Source: JASFUX01 sp050050115 (GTDB lineage Bacteria > Pseudomonadota > Alphaproteobacteria > Caulobacterales > Maricaulaceae). From it: a stretch of 5,312 nt of DNA. Both the position numbers and the translations under genes were made by a program. Of this stretch, positions 1-5,312 are shown one piece after another (position 1 is the stretch's first letter; each line of letters starts with the position of its first letter). Where the stretch lies: positions 1 through 5,312 of the forward strand of contig JASFUX010000242.1 of assembly GCA_050050115.1 (NCBI GenBank). Reading direction: 5' to 3'. The notes below the pieces were generated by a model, which saw only the letters and a list, made by a program, of their open reading frames with translations, had not been told where the DNA came from and searched no databases.

Positions 1-1523
1 GGCCGCTGTCGTTCTCTTCAACCGGCGCGGTGGAGCCGACCGACGTCGTCTTCGCCGGCTTCGGCCTCAAGGCGCCCGCCGAGGGAGACAACGCCGAATA
101 CGACTCCTATGCGCATCTCGACGTGAGCGGGAAGTGGGTCCTGGTGTTCCGTGATCTGCCGAACGGCGTCGAGGCCGAGACGCGGATCCATCTCTCGCGC
201 TTCGCCAGTCTGCGCTACAAGGCCGCCGTTGCGGCGACCAACGGCGCGGCCGGCGTGATCTTCGCGCCGGCGCCCGGCATCGACTACGAAGACGATCTGC
301 CGGCGCTGACCTATGAGGCGTCCGCGGGCGCGTCGGCGATCCCCGTCGTCGCCATCGACGGCGCGCTGTCCGCGCAGCTGATCTCCAGCACGGGCGCCGA
401 CTTCAACGATCTGGCTGAAACGCTTCACGCCGGCGAGATGGTCGGCGGCTTCGACATTCCCGCCACGCAGATTTCGGCCGACATCGCGCTCGAATTTGAA
501 CAGCGCACCGGTCGCAACGTTCTCGCGCGGCTCGATCTCGGCGTGGTCGACGGCGCGGCTTTGCTGGACCCGGCGCCGCCGCTGGTGATCGGCGCGCACG
601 TCGATCACCTCGGCCATGGCGAAACCTCAGGCTCGCTCGCGCGCTCGGACGAAGAGACGGACATCCACTTCGGCGCCGACGACAACGCATCGGGCGTCGC
701 CTCGGTGATCGAGATCGCCCAAAGCCTCACCGCCGATCGAAACGCCGGCCGGCTCGACGGCGCGCGCGACGTCATCTTCGCGGCGTGGTCGGGCGAGGAG
801 CTGGGCCTTCTGGGCGCGGCGCACTTCGTCGACGCCTACGCTGAAGCAAATGGCCGGGATGATCTCGACGGCGTGGTCTCGGCTTACCTCAACCTCGACA
901 TGGTCGGTCGGCTGGACGGCGCGCTGATCCTGCAGGGGCTCGGCTCGTCGAGCGTCTGGGCGGGCGAGGTCGAGCGGCGCAACGCCGTCGTCGGTCTGCC
1001 GATCACCACTGTGCAGGACTCCTATCTGCCGACCGACGCGACCGAGTTCTACATCTCGCACGTGCCGATCCTGGCGGCCTTCACCGGCGCGCACGAGGAC
1101 TATCACAGCCCGCGCGACACCGCGGACAAGCTGAACTACGAGGGGATGGAGCAGATCGCGCGCTTCATGGCGCTGATCGCCCGCTCGCAAGCGACGACCG
1201 AAGAGCTGCCGGATTACCTCGTCGTCGACAACACTCAGCAGCAGGGCCGGGTGGCGAACGTGTTCCTCGGCACGATCCCGGACTACGCCAACGAGAACGC
1301 GGTCGGCGTGCCGATCTCCGGCGTCGTCCAGGGCGGACCGGCGGACGAAGCGGGGCTTGAGGGCGGCGACGTCATCGTCGGCCTCGGCGGCGTCGAGCTG
1401 GCGAACATCTACGACTACATGCAGGTGATGAACGGCCTCAAAGTCGGCGAAGCCACCGAGGTCGTGGTGGAGCGCGACGGGGAACGGCTAACGTTGGAGC
1501 TGACGCCGTCGGTGCGGGAATAG
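1..1523 (+). CDS. M28-family zinc aminopeptidase with PA and PDZ domains, 5' end outside window
   Basis: This is the C-terminal 506 residues of an exported metallopeptidase; the reading frame is open from base 3, so the true start and any signal peptide lie upstream. Numbering from the first visible codon, a PA-type domain covers about residues 40-150, including FASLRYKAAVAATNGAAGVI. The M28 catalytic domain follows with the expected co-catalytic two-zinc set: H199 in GAHVDHLG, bridging D227 in GADDNASG, E265 (general base) and E266 (zinc ligand) in WSGEELG, D299 in NLDMVGR and H368 in EDYHSPRDTADK. A PDZ domain occupies about 434-504 (GVPISGVVQGGPADEAGLEGGD). The family removes N-terminal amino acids from peptides, usually in the periplasm or outside the cell; PA and PDZ modules probably guide substrate access. 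All catalytic residues are present, so it should be active. Substrate preference cannot be read from the sequence. The GTG at base 30 lies inside conserved sequence and is not the start. Confidence 0.93.
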   Translation, partial: PLSFSSTGAVEPTDVVFAGFGLKAPAEGDNAEYDSYAHLDVSGKWVLVFRDLPNGVEAETRIHLSRFASLRYKAAVAATNGAAGVIFAPAPGIDYEDDLPALTYEASAGASAIPVVAIDGALSAQLISSTGADFNDLAETLHAGEMVGGFDIPATQISADIALEFEQRTGRNVLARLDLGVVDGAALLDPAPPLVIGAHVDHLGHGETSGSLARSDEETDIHFGADDNASGVASVIEIAQSLTADRNAGRLDGARDVIFAAWSGEELGLLGAAHFVDAYAEANGRDDLDGVVSAYLNLDMVGRLDGALILQGLGSSSVWAGEVERRNAVVGLPITTVQDSYLPTDATEFYISHVPILAAFTGAHEDYHSPRDTADKLNYEGMEQIARFMALIARSQATTEELPDYLVVDNTQQQGRVANVFLGTIPDYANENAVGVPISGVVQGGPADEAGLEGGDVIVGLGGVELANIYDYMQVMNGLKVGEATEVVVERDGERLTLELTPSVRE

Positions 1524-1554
1524 GTCAGCCGCAACGGGCGCCATAGTGGGTGAA

Positions 1555-1561
1555 GGGAGAG
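1555..1561 (+). promoter_or_regulatory. Ribosome binding site for the VOC gene
   Basis: GGGAGAG ends 5 bases before the ATG at 1567. This sets the start there and not at the upstream in-frame GTG at 1546, which would place seven extra residues in front of a classical MKKH signal-peptide start. Confidence 0.75.
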
Positions 1562-1566
1562 ACCCA

Positions 1567-2028
1567 ATGAAAAAGCATCTGATCACAACGCTCGCCGCTG
1601 CGGGGATGACCGTCGCGGCCGCCGCTCCGGCGCTGGCCGGCGACGTCAGCTTGCGCGCGGTGCGCGTCGACGCGGTCGACGTCCAGGCGGCGGCCGACTT
1701 CTACGAAGCGGCGTTCGGCCTGCACGAGATCCGCCGGCTTGGCGGAGAGGACGCGGCCTTCATGGAGATCATCATGAACTTCGGCGAGACGGCCGAAGAG
1801 GCCGCAGCGAACACCGCGCCGCCGTTCGTGATCTTGAGCCGCCCCGACGGCGCCGAAGCCTCGCCCGTGGCGAACGCGATCTTCCAAGTGGACGACATCG
1901 AAGCGGCGATCGCGCATTTCGTCGAGCTGGGCGGCACGGCCGTCAGCGAGCCGGCGCTGTCGGGCGCGCTGACCTACGCCTTCGTCCTCGACCCCGAAGG
2001 CAACCGGATCGAGTTGCTGTCGGAGTAG
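1567..2028 (+). CDS. Secreted VOC-fold (glyoxalase/bleomycin-resistance-like) protein
   Basis: A 153-residue protein of the vicinal oxygen chelate superfamily with a Sec signal peptide: positive MKKH, a hydrophobic Ala-rich core, and probable cleavage after ALA at residue 24. The mature part is one VOC unit of two beta-alpha-beta-beta-beta modules. The first runs from about residue 29 and includes DFYEAAFGL (44-52). The second runs from about residue 101 with FQVDDIEAAIAHFVELGGTAVSEP and ends in DPEGNRIELL (142-151). The C-terminal metal-ligand position is kept as E149. The first-strand position that is usually His is A31 by my alignment, and the second-module His is N103, so a normal metal centre looks incomplete. 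Family members act as glyoxalases, dioxygenases, isomerases or drug-binding proteins; nothing here picks one. Export is less usual for this fold. It starts 43 bases after the peptidase stop and probably shares its transcript. Fold assignment is firm; function is open. Confidence 0.85.
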   Translation: MKKHLITTLAAAGMTVAAAAPALAGDVSLRAVRVDAVDVQAAADFYEAAFGLHEIRRLGGEDAAFMEIIMNFGETAEEAAANTAPPFVILSRPDGAEASPVANAIFQVDDIEAAIAHFVELGGTAVSEPALSGALTYAFVLDPEGNRIELLSE

Positions 2029-2059
2029 CCGCCGCCACCGATCCGCCCCATATCGCAGT

Positions 2060-2083
2060 ATCGTTCGCAAAGATTGCGACGAT
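2060..2083 (+). repeat. Hairpin/inverted repeat in the leader of the hydrolase gene
   Basis: ATCG-T-TCGCAA pairs with TTGCGACGAT around an AGA loop: ten base pairs with one bulged T. The inner TCGCAA-AGA-TTGCGA is a perfect 6-3-6 inverted repeat. It sits between the VOC stop and the hydrolase ribosome binding site. It has no T-tract, so it is not a standard terminator; it could be an operator or an RNA hairpin affecting the downstream gene. The structure is directly visible, the role is not known. Confidence 0.5.
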
Positions 2084-2088
2084 GCAGC

Positions 2089-2092
2089 GAGG
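2089..2092 (+). promoter_or_regulatory. Ribosome binding site choosing the ATG at 2098
   Basis: GAGG lies 5 bases before the ATG at 2098. The in-frame TTG at 2074 is inside the 2060-2083 hairpin and has no such site, so translation is placed at 2098. Confidence 0.55.
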
Positions 2093-2097
2093 CGGAG

Positions 2098-3114
2098 ATG
2101 GCGCAGGAACAGAACTGGCGGGACTGGCTCGACCGGCTGTCGCGCGAGGGCAGGTTGCCCCAGGCCGACCAGACCGTGGAGTCGATCCGCCGCGCGTTTC
2201 TCGCCGGGATGAACGTGCTCGAGGGCCCCGCGCCCGAGCTGGTCGAGGTCCGCGACCTGACGTTTCCCGGCGCGGCCGGGCCTTTGGCCGCGCGGCTCTA
2301 CGTGCCGCTCGGCGCCGGCGTGCCGCCGGGGCCGGGGCTGATCTACTATCACGGCGGCGGCTTCGTGATGGGCGATCTCGACACCTTCGACCGCTGCTGC
2401 CGCCGGCTCGCCGCGTCGAGCCACGTGCGGGTGCTCTCGGCGACCTACCGGCTCGCGCCCGAGCACAAGTTCCCCGCCGCCGTCGAGGACGCGCTCGCCG
2501 CCTTCGACTGGGCCGCGGGCGAGGGCGCCGAGGAAATCGGCTTTGATCCAGACCGCATCGCCGTGGGCGGGGACTCCGCGGGCGGCAATCTTTCTGCCGT
2601 GATCGGACAATTGCGTCGCAAGCCCGGACCAGCGCCCGCGGCGCAAAGCGCCGCAGATTCAAAGAGGGGCGCGGAGCCTGGTTCCGCGCCCGCATTCATG
2701 CTGTCGATCTATCCGCTGATGCAGCTGGTTGAGACCAACCAGGAGCGCCAGAAGGTGCTCGAAGGTCACATGATGTCGACCGCGATCTTGGACGCGGTGA
2801 AGAAGAATTATCTCGGCCCGGACGACGATCCGGCGGATCCGCGCGCCTCGCCGCTGTTCGCCAAGGACCATGCCGGCACGCCGCCGACCTACATGGTCAC
2901 CTGCGGGCTCGATCCGCTCCAGCACGAGGCCAAGGCCTACGCCGACATGCTCGCCGCCGCCGGCGTTCCGGTCGAGCGCGCGCACTATCCCACGATGCCG
3001 CACGGCTTCTTCCAGATGACCGCCGTGACCGACGCGGCTGGCGAAGCGATCGATGCGGCGGGCAAGGCGCTGGCGAAGGGGCTGGCGCGGAAGGAGGCGA
3101 AGGCGGCGGGGTAG
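2098..3114 (+). CDS. HSL-type (family IV) alpha/beta-hydrolase, probable carboxylesterase
   Basis: A 338-residue enzyme of the hormone-sensitive-lipase-like esterase family, which hydrolyses short-chain carboxylic esters. There is no signal peptide, so it is probably cytoplasmic. The oxyanion-hole motif is HGGGF at 85-89, the nucleophile is S160 in GDSAGG, the acid is D272 in GLDPLQHEAKAYADML, and the catalytic His is H302 in MPHGFF. An N-terminal cap of about 60 residues precedes the core. The protein is longer than the roughly 310 residues common in the family. The excess is an Ala/Pro/Ser-rich stretch at about 181-198 between the helix after the nucleophile and the next strand (LSIYPLMQ). 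At the DNA level this stretch is a 54-base palindromic insertion, described separately. The triad is intact, so activity is probably kept. It follows the VOC gene by 69 bases and could be in the same operon. The physiological ester is unknown. Confidence 0.93.
   Translation: MAQEQNWRDWLDRLSREGRLPQADQTVESIRRAFLAGMNVLEGPAPELVEVRDLTFPGAAGPLAARLYVPLGAGVPPGPGLIYYHGGGFVMGDLDTFDRCCRRLAASSHVRVLSATYRLAPEHKFPAAVEDALAAFDWAAGEGAEEIGFDPDRIAVGGDSAGGNLSAVIGQLRRKPGPAPAAQSAADSKRGAEPGSAPAFMLSIYPLMQLVETNQERQKVLEGHMMSTAILDAVKKNYLGPDDDPADPRASPLFAKDHAGTPPTYMVTCGLDPLQHEAKAYADMLAAAGVPVERAHYPTMPHGFFQMTAVTDAAGEAIDAAGKALAKGLARKEAKAAG
2632..2693 (+). repeat. In-frame 54-base double-palindrome insertion inside the hydrolase gene
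   Basis: An 8-base direct repeat GCGCCCGC occurs at 2632-2639 and 2686-2693, offset by exactly 54 bases (18 codons). Between and overlapping the copies are two perfect hairpins: GCGGCGC-AAA-GCGCCGC at 2638-2654, and GGGCGCGGA, a 7-base loop, TCCGCGCCC at 2667-2691. They are joined by the AT-richer linker AGATTCAAAGAG. Removing one 54-base unit gives QLRRKPGPAPAFMLSIYP, which matches the spacing I expect for the hydrolase family. The added residues are a low-complexity loop with Ala, Ser, Pro, Gly and a charged DSKR centre. The repeats and the arithmetic are directly visible; that the unit was inserted is inferred. It may be a REP-like or Rickettsia-palindromic-element-like sequence. No second copy is in the window. 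Confidence 0.6.
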
Positions 3115-3128
3115 AGGCGCGGGCGCCT
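3115..3128. repeat. Small GC hairpin after the hydrolase stop
   Basis: AGGCGC-GG-GCGCCT directly follows the stop codon. It is a compact inverted repeat without a following T-run, so it is at best a weak or factor-assisted 3' end signal. The rest of the 208-base gap up to 3322 holds no gene or clear promoter that I can support; TACATT at 3257-3262 is a poor -10 candidate without a good partner. Confidence 0.3.
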
Positions 3129-3322
3129 GACGAGATGACTGGCTGGCCGCGTGTGGCGCCAATTCGGCCGTTTGAGCGCGACTTGATGAACGACTGCTTC
3201 TCGCCGATTGCGCTCATGGCGCGCCTGCAGGCTTCCAACATCCCGGCCTTAGCGGTTACATTGAACCCGGCTGCGCATAGGAGGGCCGGTCACGCGATCT
3301 GCTCGGGAGGGATGGACGCATC

Positions 3323-4336
3323 ATGGGCAACACGAGAATCGTCGCCGCAACAGTTTCGTCGGTGGGGCTCGCATTCATCAGCTTGAGCCCCGCGGTTGCG
3401 CAGGATTACACGCCGCCTCGAAACGCCTTCGGACAACCGGACATCTCCGGGGCCTGGACGAATGAGACGATGACGCCATTTCAACGCTCGCCCCGTTTCG
3501 GCGAGCGGTTGGTCTTCACCGAGGAAGAAGTGGCGCAGATGGAAGCGGCGGCGGATGCGCGCTATGAAGCGTCCAACGCCCCAACCGACCCGGGCACGCC
3601 GACCGTCGTCGATGGCGCGACAGGCGGCTACAATTCCTTCTGGGTCGGCAACAATGCGAGAGTCATGCGCGTGGATGGCGAGCCGCGCACGTCGCTGATC
3701 ACCTACCCGGCAGACGGGCGAGTGCCGCCCCGAAGAGCGGACGCGCCCCCCGAGCAGACCAGCAACCTTCAAACAATTCATTTTACGCCAGCCGTGGGGA
3801 ACCTGGAGTCCTATGAGACCCGCAGCTCCGCCGAGCGGTGCATTTTTTGGCCTTCGCATGCAGGCGCCGTGCTCCGCCAAGCCGCCTACAACGCGAACTA
3901 CCAAATTACTCAGGGTAGAGACGCCGTGGCGATCATGGTCGAGACGATCCACGACACCCGTATCGTCAAGTTGAATCAGGAGCATCATCCCGGGACTGCA
4001 GAGACGCGTCCCTGGATGGGCGACTCGATCGGCTGGTACGAGGGCGATACGCTCGTCGTGGAGACGATCAACTACCACCCCGACCAGTACTTCTTCTTCG
4101 CGTCGGATCAACTCAAGGTCACGGAACGCTTCACGCGCGTCGCAGACGACCGCCTGCACTATGCGTTCGAAGTGGAAGATCCCCTGGTCTGGGAGGAGCC
4201 GTGGGGCGGAGAGTACGAATTTGGTCCGTCCGACGGCGTCTATGAATACGCGTGCCACGAGGGCAACTACGCGCTTGAGAACGCCCTCAGAATTGCTCGG
4301 ATGCAGGAAGCGGGTCTGATCGATCCTGACGACTGA
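3323..4336 (+). CDS. Exported protein of an uncharacterised family
   Basis: A 337-residue protein with an N-terminal signal peptide (hydrophobic core about 7-22, probable cleavage after AVA at 26), so periplasmic or secreted. I recognise the pattern as a family common in Sphingomonadales-like and acidobacterial genomes that is usually left as hypothetical; I know of no assigned activity. Blocks that look conserved are DISGAW (40-45), YNSFW (103-107) followed by VDGEPRTSLITYPADGRVPP, ERC with C173, YNANYQI, WMGDSIGWYEGDTLVVET (231-248), ERFTRV, and YACHEGNYALENALR with C311 and H312. C173 and C311 could form a disulfide in the periplasm. The start is the ATG at 3323, with GGGAGG at 3305-3310 about 12 bases upstream, a slightly long spacing. 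A nearer ATG at 3312 is in another frame that does not code for this protein. Base composition is a little more AT-rich than genes to the left (for example around 3770-3785 and 3841-3848). It sits alone, between a 208-base gap and a transposase. Confidence 0.8.
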   Translation: MGNTRIVAATVSSVGLAFISLSPAVAQDYTPPRNAFGQPDISGAWTNETMTPFQRSPRFGERLVFTEEEVAQMEAAADARYEASNAPTDPGTPTVVDGATGGYNSFWVGNNARVMRVDGEPRTSLITYPADGRVPPRRADAPPEQTSNLQTIHFTPAVGNLESYETRSSAERCIFWPSHAGAVLRQAAYNANYQITQGRDAVAIMVETIHDTRIVKLNQEHHPGTAETRPWMGDSIGWYEGDTLVVETINYHPDQYFFFASDQLKVTERFTRVADDRLHYAFEVEDPLVWEEPWGGEYEFGPSDGVYEYACHEGNYALENALRIARMQEAGLIDPDD

Positions 4337-4436
4337 GCGGCGGGCGTTCTGGATGGAGCGGCGATGGCGCTCATGGCTGCTGACTTGGGCCCTCCCGGGT
4401 CGCGCCGCCCTCCGGAGCTGTAGTCCCTAGTCGAGT

Positions 4437-4496
4437 GGCGATTGTTTCCCGAACGATGCGGATGGGCCAATGTTCGCCGATCAACGGACAATCGCC
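4437..4496. repeat. 9-base inverted repeat with 42-base spacer
   Basis: GGCGATTGT at 4437-4445 is the exact reverse complement of ACAATCGCC at 4488-4496. The arms are far apart for a terminator. They may be a regulatory or mobile-element remnant, or chance. Confidence 0.3.
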
Positions 4497-4638
4497 GAAT
4501 GGCGGCTTTTGGATCCAAGACGGCAATCCGGTCGACGGATCATTCCCCTCCCGAGCGTAGTTCGGGTTTCGCCTCGCTGCGTGAAAGATATCTCGCGCGT
4601 GTCTGTTTGGCGAAAACGCACGGCGCCGACTTATCGTC

Positions 4639-4700
4639 CTGGAAAGCACCCTGGTAATTATATACTTGACAAAGCACTCCTGATCCTCCATTCTGTCAAG
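4639..4700 (+). promoter_or_regulatory. Candidate promoter and operator of the transposase gene
   Basis: TATACT at 4661-4666 is a good -10 match, with a weak CTGGAA -35 (4639-4644) 16 bases upstream. Overlapping it, TTGACA at 4666-4671 is a perfect -35, but its 17-base-spaced partner CATTCT (4689-4694) is poor. A perfect 7-base inverted repeat CTTGACA (4665-4671) / TGTCAAG (4694-4700) ends 4 bases before the GGAGGA ribosome binding site. Binding or folding there could limit transposase expression. This is inference from motifs only. Confidence 0.35.
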
Positions 4701-4704
4701 CATC

Positions 4705-4710
4705 GGAGGA
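4705..4710 (+). promoter_or_regulatory. Ribosome binding site of the transposase gene
   Basis: GGAGGA is a near-perfect Shine-Dalgarno sequence, 4 bases before the ATG at 4715, and fixes the start of the transposase. Confidence 0.8.
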
Positions 4711-4714
4711 CGCC

Positions 4715-5312
4715 ATGAAGCTCGACGCCAAGATTTTCAACGACGAGAACGCCGCCCGCGAGCACCTGGAAGCGCAGCGCTGGCCGGGCGGTCCCGTCTG
4801 CCCGCACTGCGGCGCGACTGACGAGCACGTGCGCGCCCTGCCGCCGACGCGCGGCCGTCCGACCAAGGCGCACCCCGAAGGCAAAGAGCGTCGCGGCGTC
4901 TATCAGTGCAACGCCTGCCGCCAGCAGTTCTCGGTTACGGTCGGCACGCTGTTCGAGCGCTCCAAAATCCCGCTGCACAAGTGGCTGGCCGCAACCTTCC
5001 TGGTCTCATCGTCCAAGAAAGGCATCAGCGCCCATCAGATCCATCGCATGTTGGGCGTCACCTACAAGACCGCTTGGTTCATGATGCACCGCATCCGCGA
5101 GGCCATGCGCGAAGGCGGCGCACCCTTGGGCGGCGACGGCAAGGACGTGGAAGCGGACGAAACCTACTTCGGCAAGGTCGAGGCGCCCCGCAAGACGCGC
5201 AAGGACGGCAAGCCGTTCGCCGCAGACAATCCCGCCAAGCAACCCCGTCCCGGCTATGGGGGACGCGGGCCTGCGAACAAACGCGTTGTCCTCGGCCTCG
5301 TCGAGCGCGGCG
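4715..5312 (+). CDS. IS1595-family (ISXO2-like) transposase, 3' end outside window
   Basis: The first 199 residues of a DDE-type transposase that moves its own insertion sequence by DNA cleavage and strand transfer. An N-terminal zinc ribbon has C29 and C32 (CPHC) paired with C65 and C68 (CNAC), followed by RQQFSVTVGTLFERSKIPLHKW, a hallmark of the family. A helical DNA-binding segment (ISAHQIHRMLGVTYKTAWFMMHRIREAM, about 104-131) leads to the catalytic domain, where VEADETYFG carries the first catalytic Asp, D148. A basic Gly/Pro-rich linker (about 156-190) and NKRVVLGLVERG follow before the window ends; the later catalytic residues are not visible. Family proteins are usually about 300 residues or a little more, so roughly a third is missing. 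The visible part has no frameshift or stop, so it could be functional. It marks the right side of the window as a mobile-element site. Confidence 0.93.
   Translation, partial: MKLDAKIFNDENAAREHLEAQRWPGGPVCPHCGATDEHVRALPPTRGRPTKAHPEGKERRGVYQCNACRQQFSVTVGTLFERSKIPLHKWLAATFLVSSSKKGISAHQIHRMLGVTYKTAWFMMHRIREAMREGGAPLGGDGKDVEADETYFGKVEAPRKTRKDGKPFAADNPAKQPRPGYGGRGPANKRVVLGLVERG

Larger units (their letters stand above)
4337..4714. other. Non-coding stretch before the transposase
   Basis: There is no convincing gene in these 378 bases on either strand; the short open frames have no family resemblance or good ribosome binding sites. Visible structure: a 9-base inverted repeat GGCGATTGT (4437-4445) / ACAATCGCC (4488-4496), a small CCCGA/TCGGG hairpin followed by TTT near 4546-4566, and an AT-rich block at 4655-4671 just upstream of the transposase. 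It is more AT-rich than the gene block at 1-3114. It probably includes the left end of the insertion sequence, but the terminal repeat cannot be fixed without the right end. Confidence 0.5.

Noticed and set aside
1546..1566. GTG start for the VOC protein
   Set aside because: The ATG at 1567 has a strong GGGAGAG site and begins a classical signal peptide.
2074..2097. TTG start for the esterase
   Set aside because: It lies inside a hairpin and lacks a ribosome binding site, while ATG at 2098 has GAGG at good spacing.
1525..2646. Long open frame on the minus strand opposite the VOC and esterase genes
   Set aside because: It is Arg/His/Gly-rich with no family motif, and it is a mirror of the GC-rich third positions of the two well-supported + strand genes.
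3115..3128. Rho-independent terminator after the esterase
   Set aside because: The short GC hairpin has no T-run after it; kept only as a repeat.
2659..3162. Minus-strand open frame over the end of the esterase gene
   Set aside because: It covers the esterase catalytic Asp and His codons on the other strand, and has no family resemblance.
3135..3322. Possible small gene or degenerate dispersed repeat between the esterase and the exported protein
   Set aside because: The short frames lack motifs and ribosome binding sites. A vague resemblance to intergenic repeats of other alphaproteobacteria could not be supported from one copy.
3290..4258. Long open frame on the minus strand opposite the exported protein
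   Set aside because: It has no recognisable motif and a composition typical of an antisense shadow; the + strand frame has a signal peptide and conserved blocks.
4371..4703. Possible small minus-strand gene in the gap before the transposase
   Set aside because: There is no clear ribosome binding site, no recognisable family, and it overlaps the promoter region of the transposase.

Overview
The window looks like chromosomal DNA from a GC-rich alphaproteobacterium. Codon third positions are strongly G/C, there are several Sec-exported enzymes, and the gene families resemble those of Hyphomonadales/Maricaulales or Caulobacterales-type genomes. That placement is inferred from style and composition, not from a marker gene. 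All five genes lie on the + strand. The first and last are cut by the window edges.

Layout. Bases 1-1523 hold the C-terminal part of an exported M28-type zinc aminopeptidase with PA and PDZ domains. After 43 bases comes a small secreted VOC (glyoxalase/bleomycin-resistance fold) protein at 1567-2028. After a further 69 bases, which contain a hairpin, comes an HSL-type (family IV) alpha/beta-hydrolase at 2098-3114. These three genes are close enough to be one transcription unit, but their products do not form a pathway I can name. A 208-base gap follows, then an exported protein of an uncharacterised family at 3323-4336. A 378-base non-coding stretch with somewhat lower GC leads to the start of an IS1595-family transposase at 4715, which runs off the end.

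Most notable observation. The hydrolase gene carries what looks like an in-frame 54-base palindromic insertion at about 2632-2693. Two adjacent perfect hairpins are bracketed by an 8-base direct repeat spaced exactly 54 bases apart. They encode 18 extra residues in a loop where I would expect family members to run straight from the nucleophile-elbow helix into the next beta-strand. This is formally like the Rickettsia palindromic elements that insert inside proteins, but the sequence is different and no second copy is seen here.

Other points are a secreted VOC protein that seems to have lost metal-ligand histidines, an inverted repeat CTTGACA/TGTCAAG just in front of the transposase ribosome binding site, and the mobile-element setting of the right-hand end. 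I see no tRNA, rRNA, CRISPR array or obvious defence system. Apart from the palindromic insertion, I do not see a convincing new biological system.
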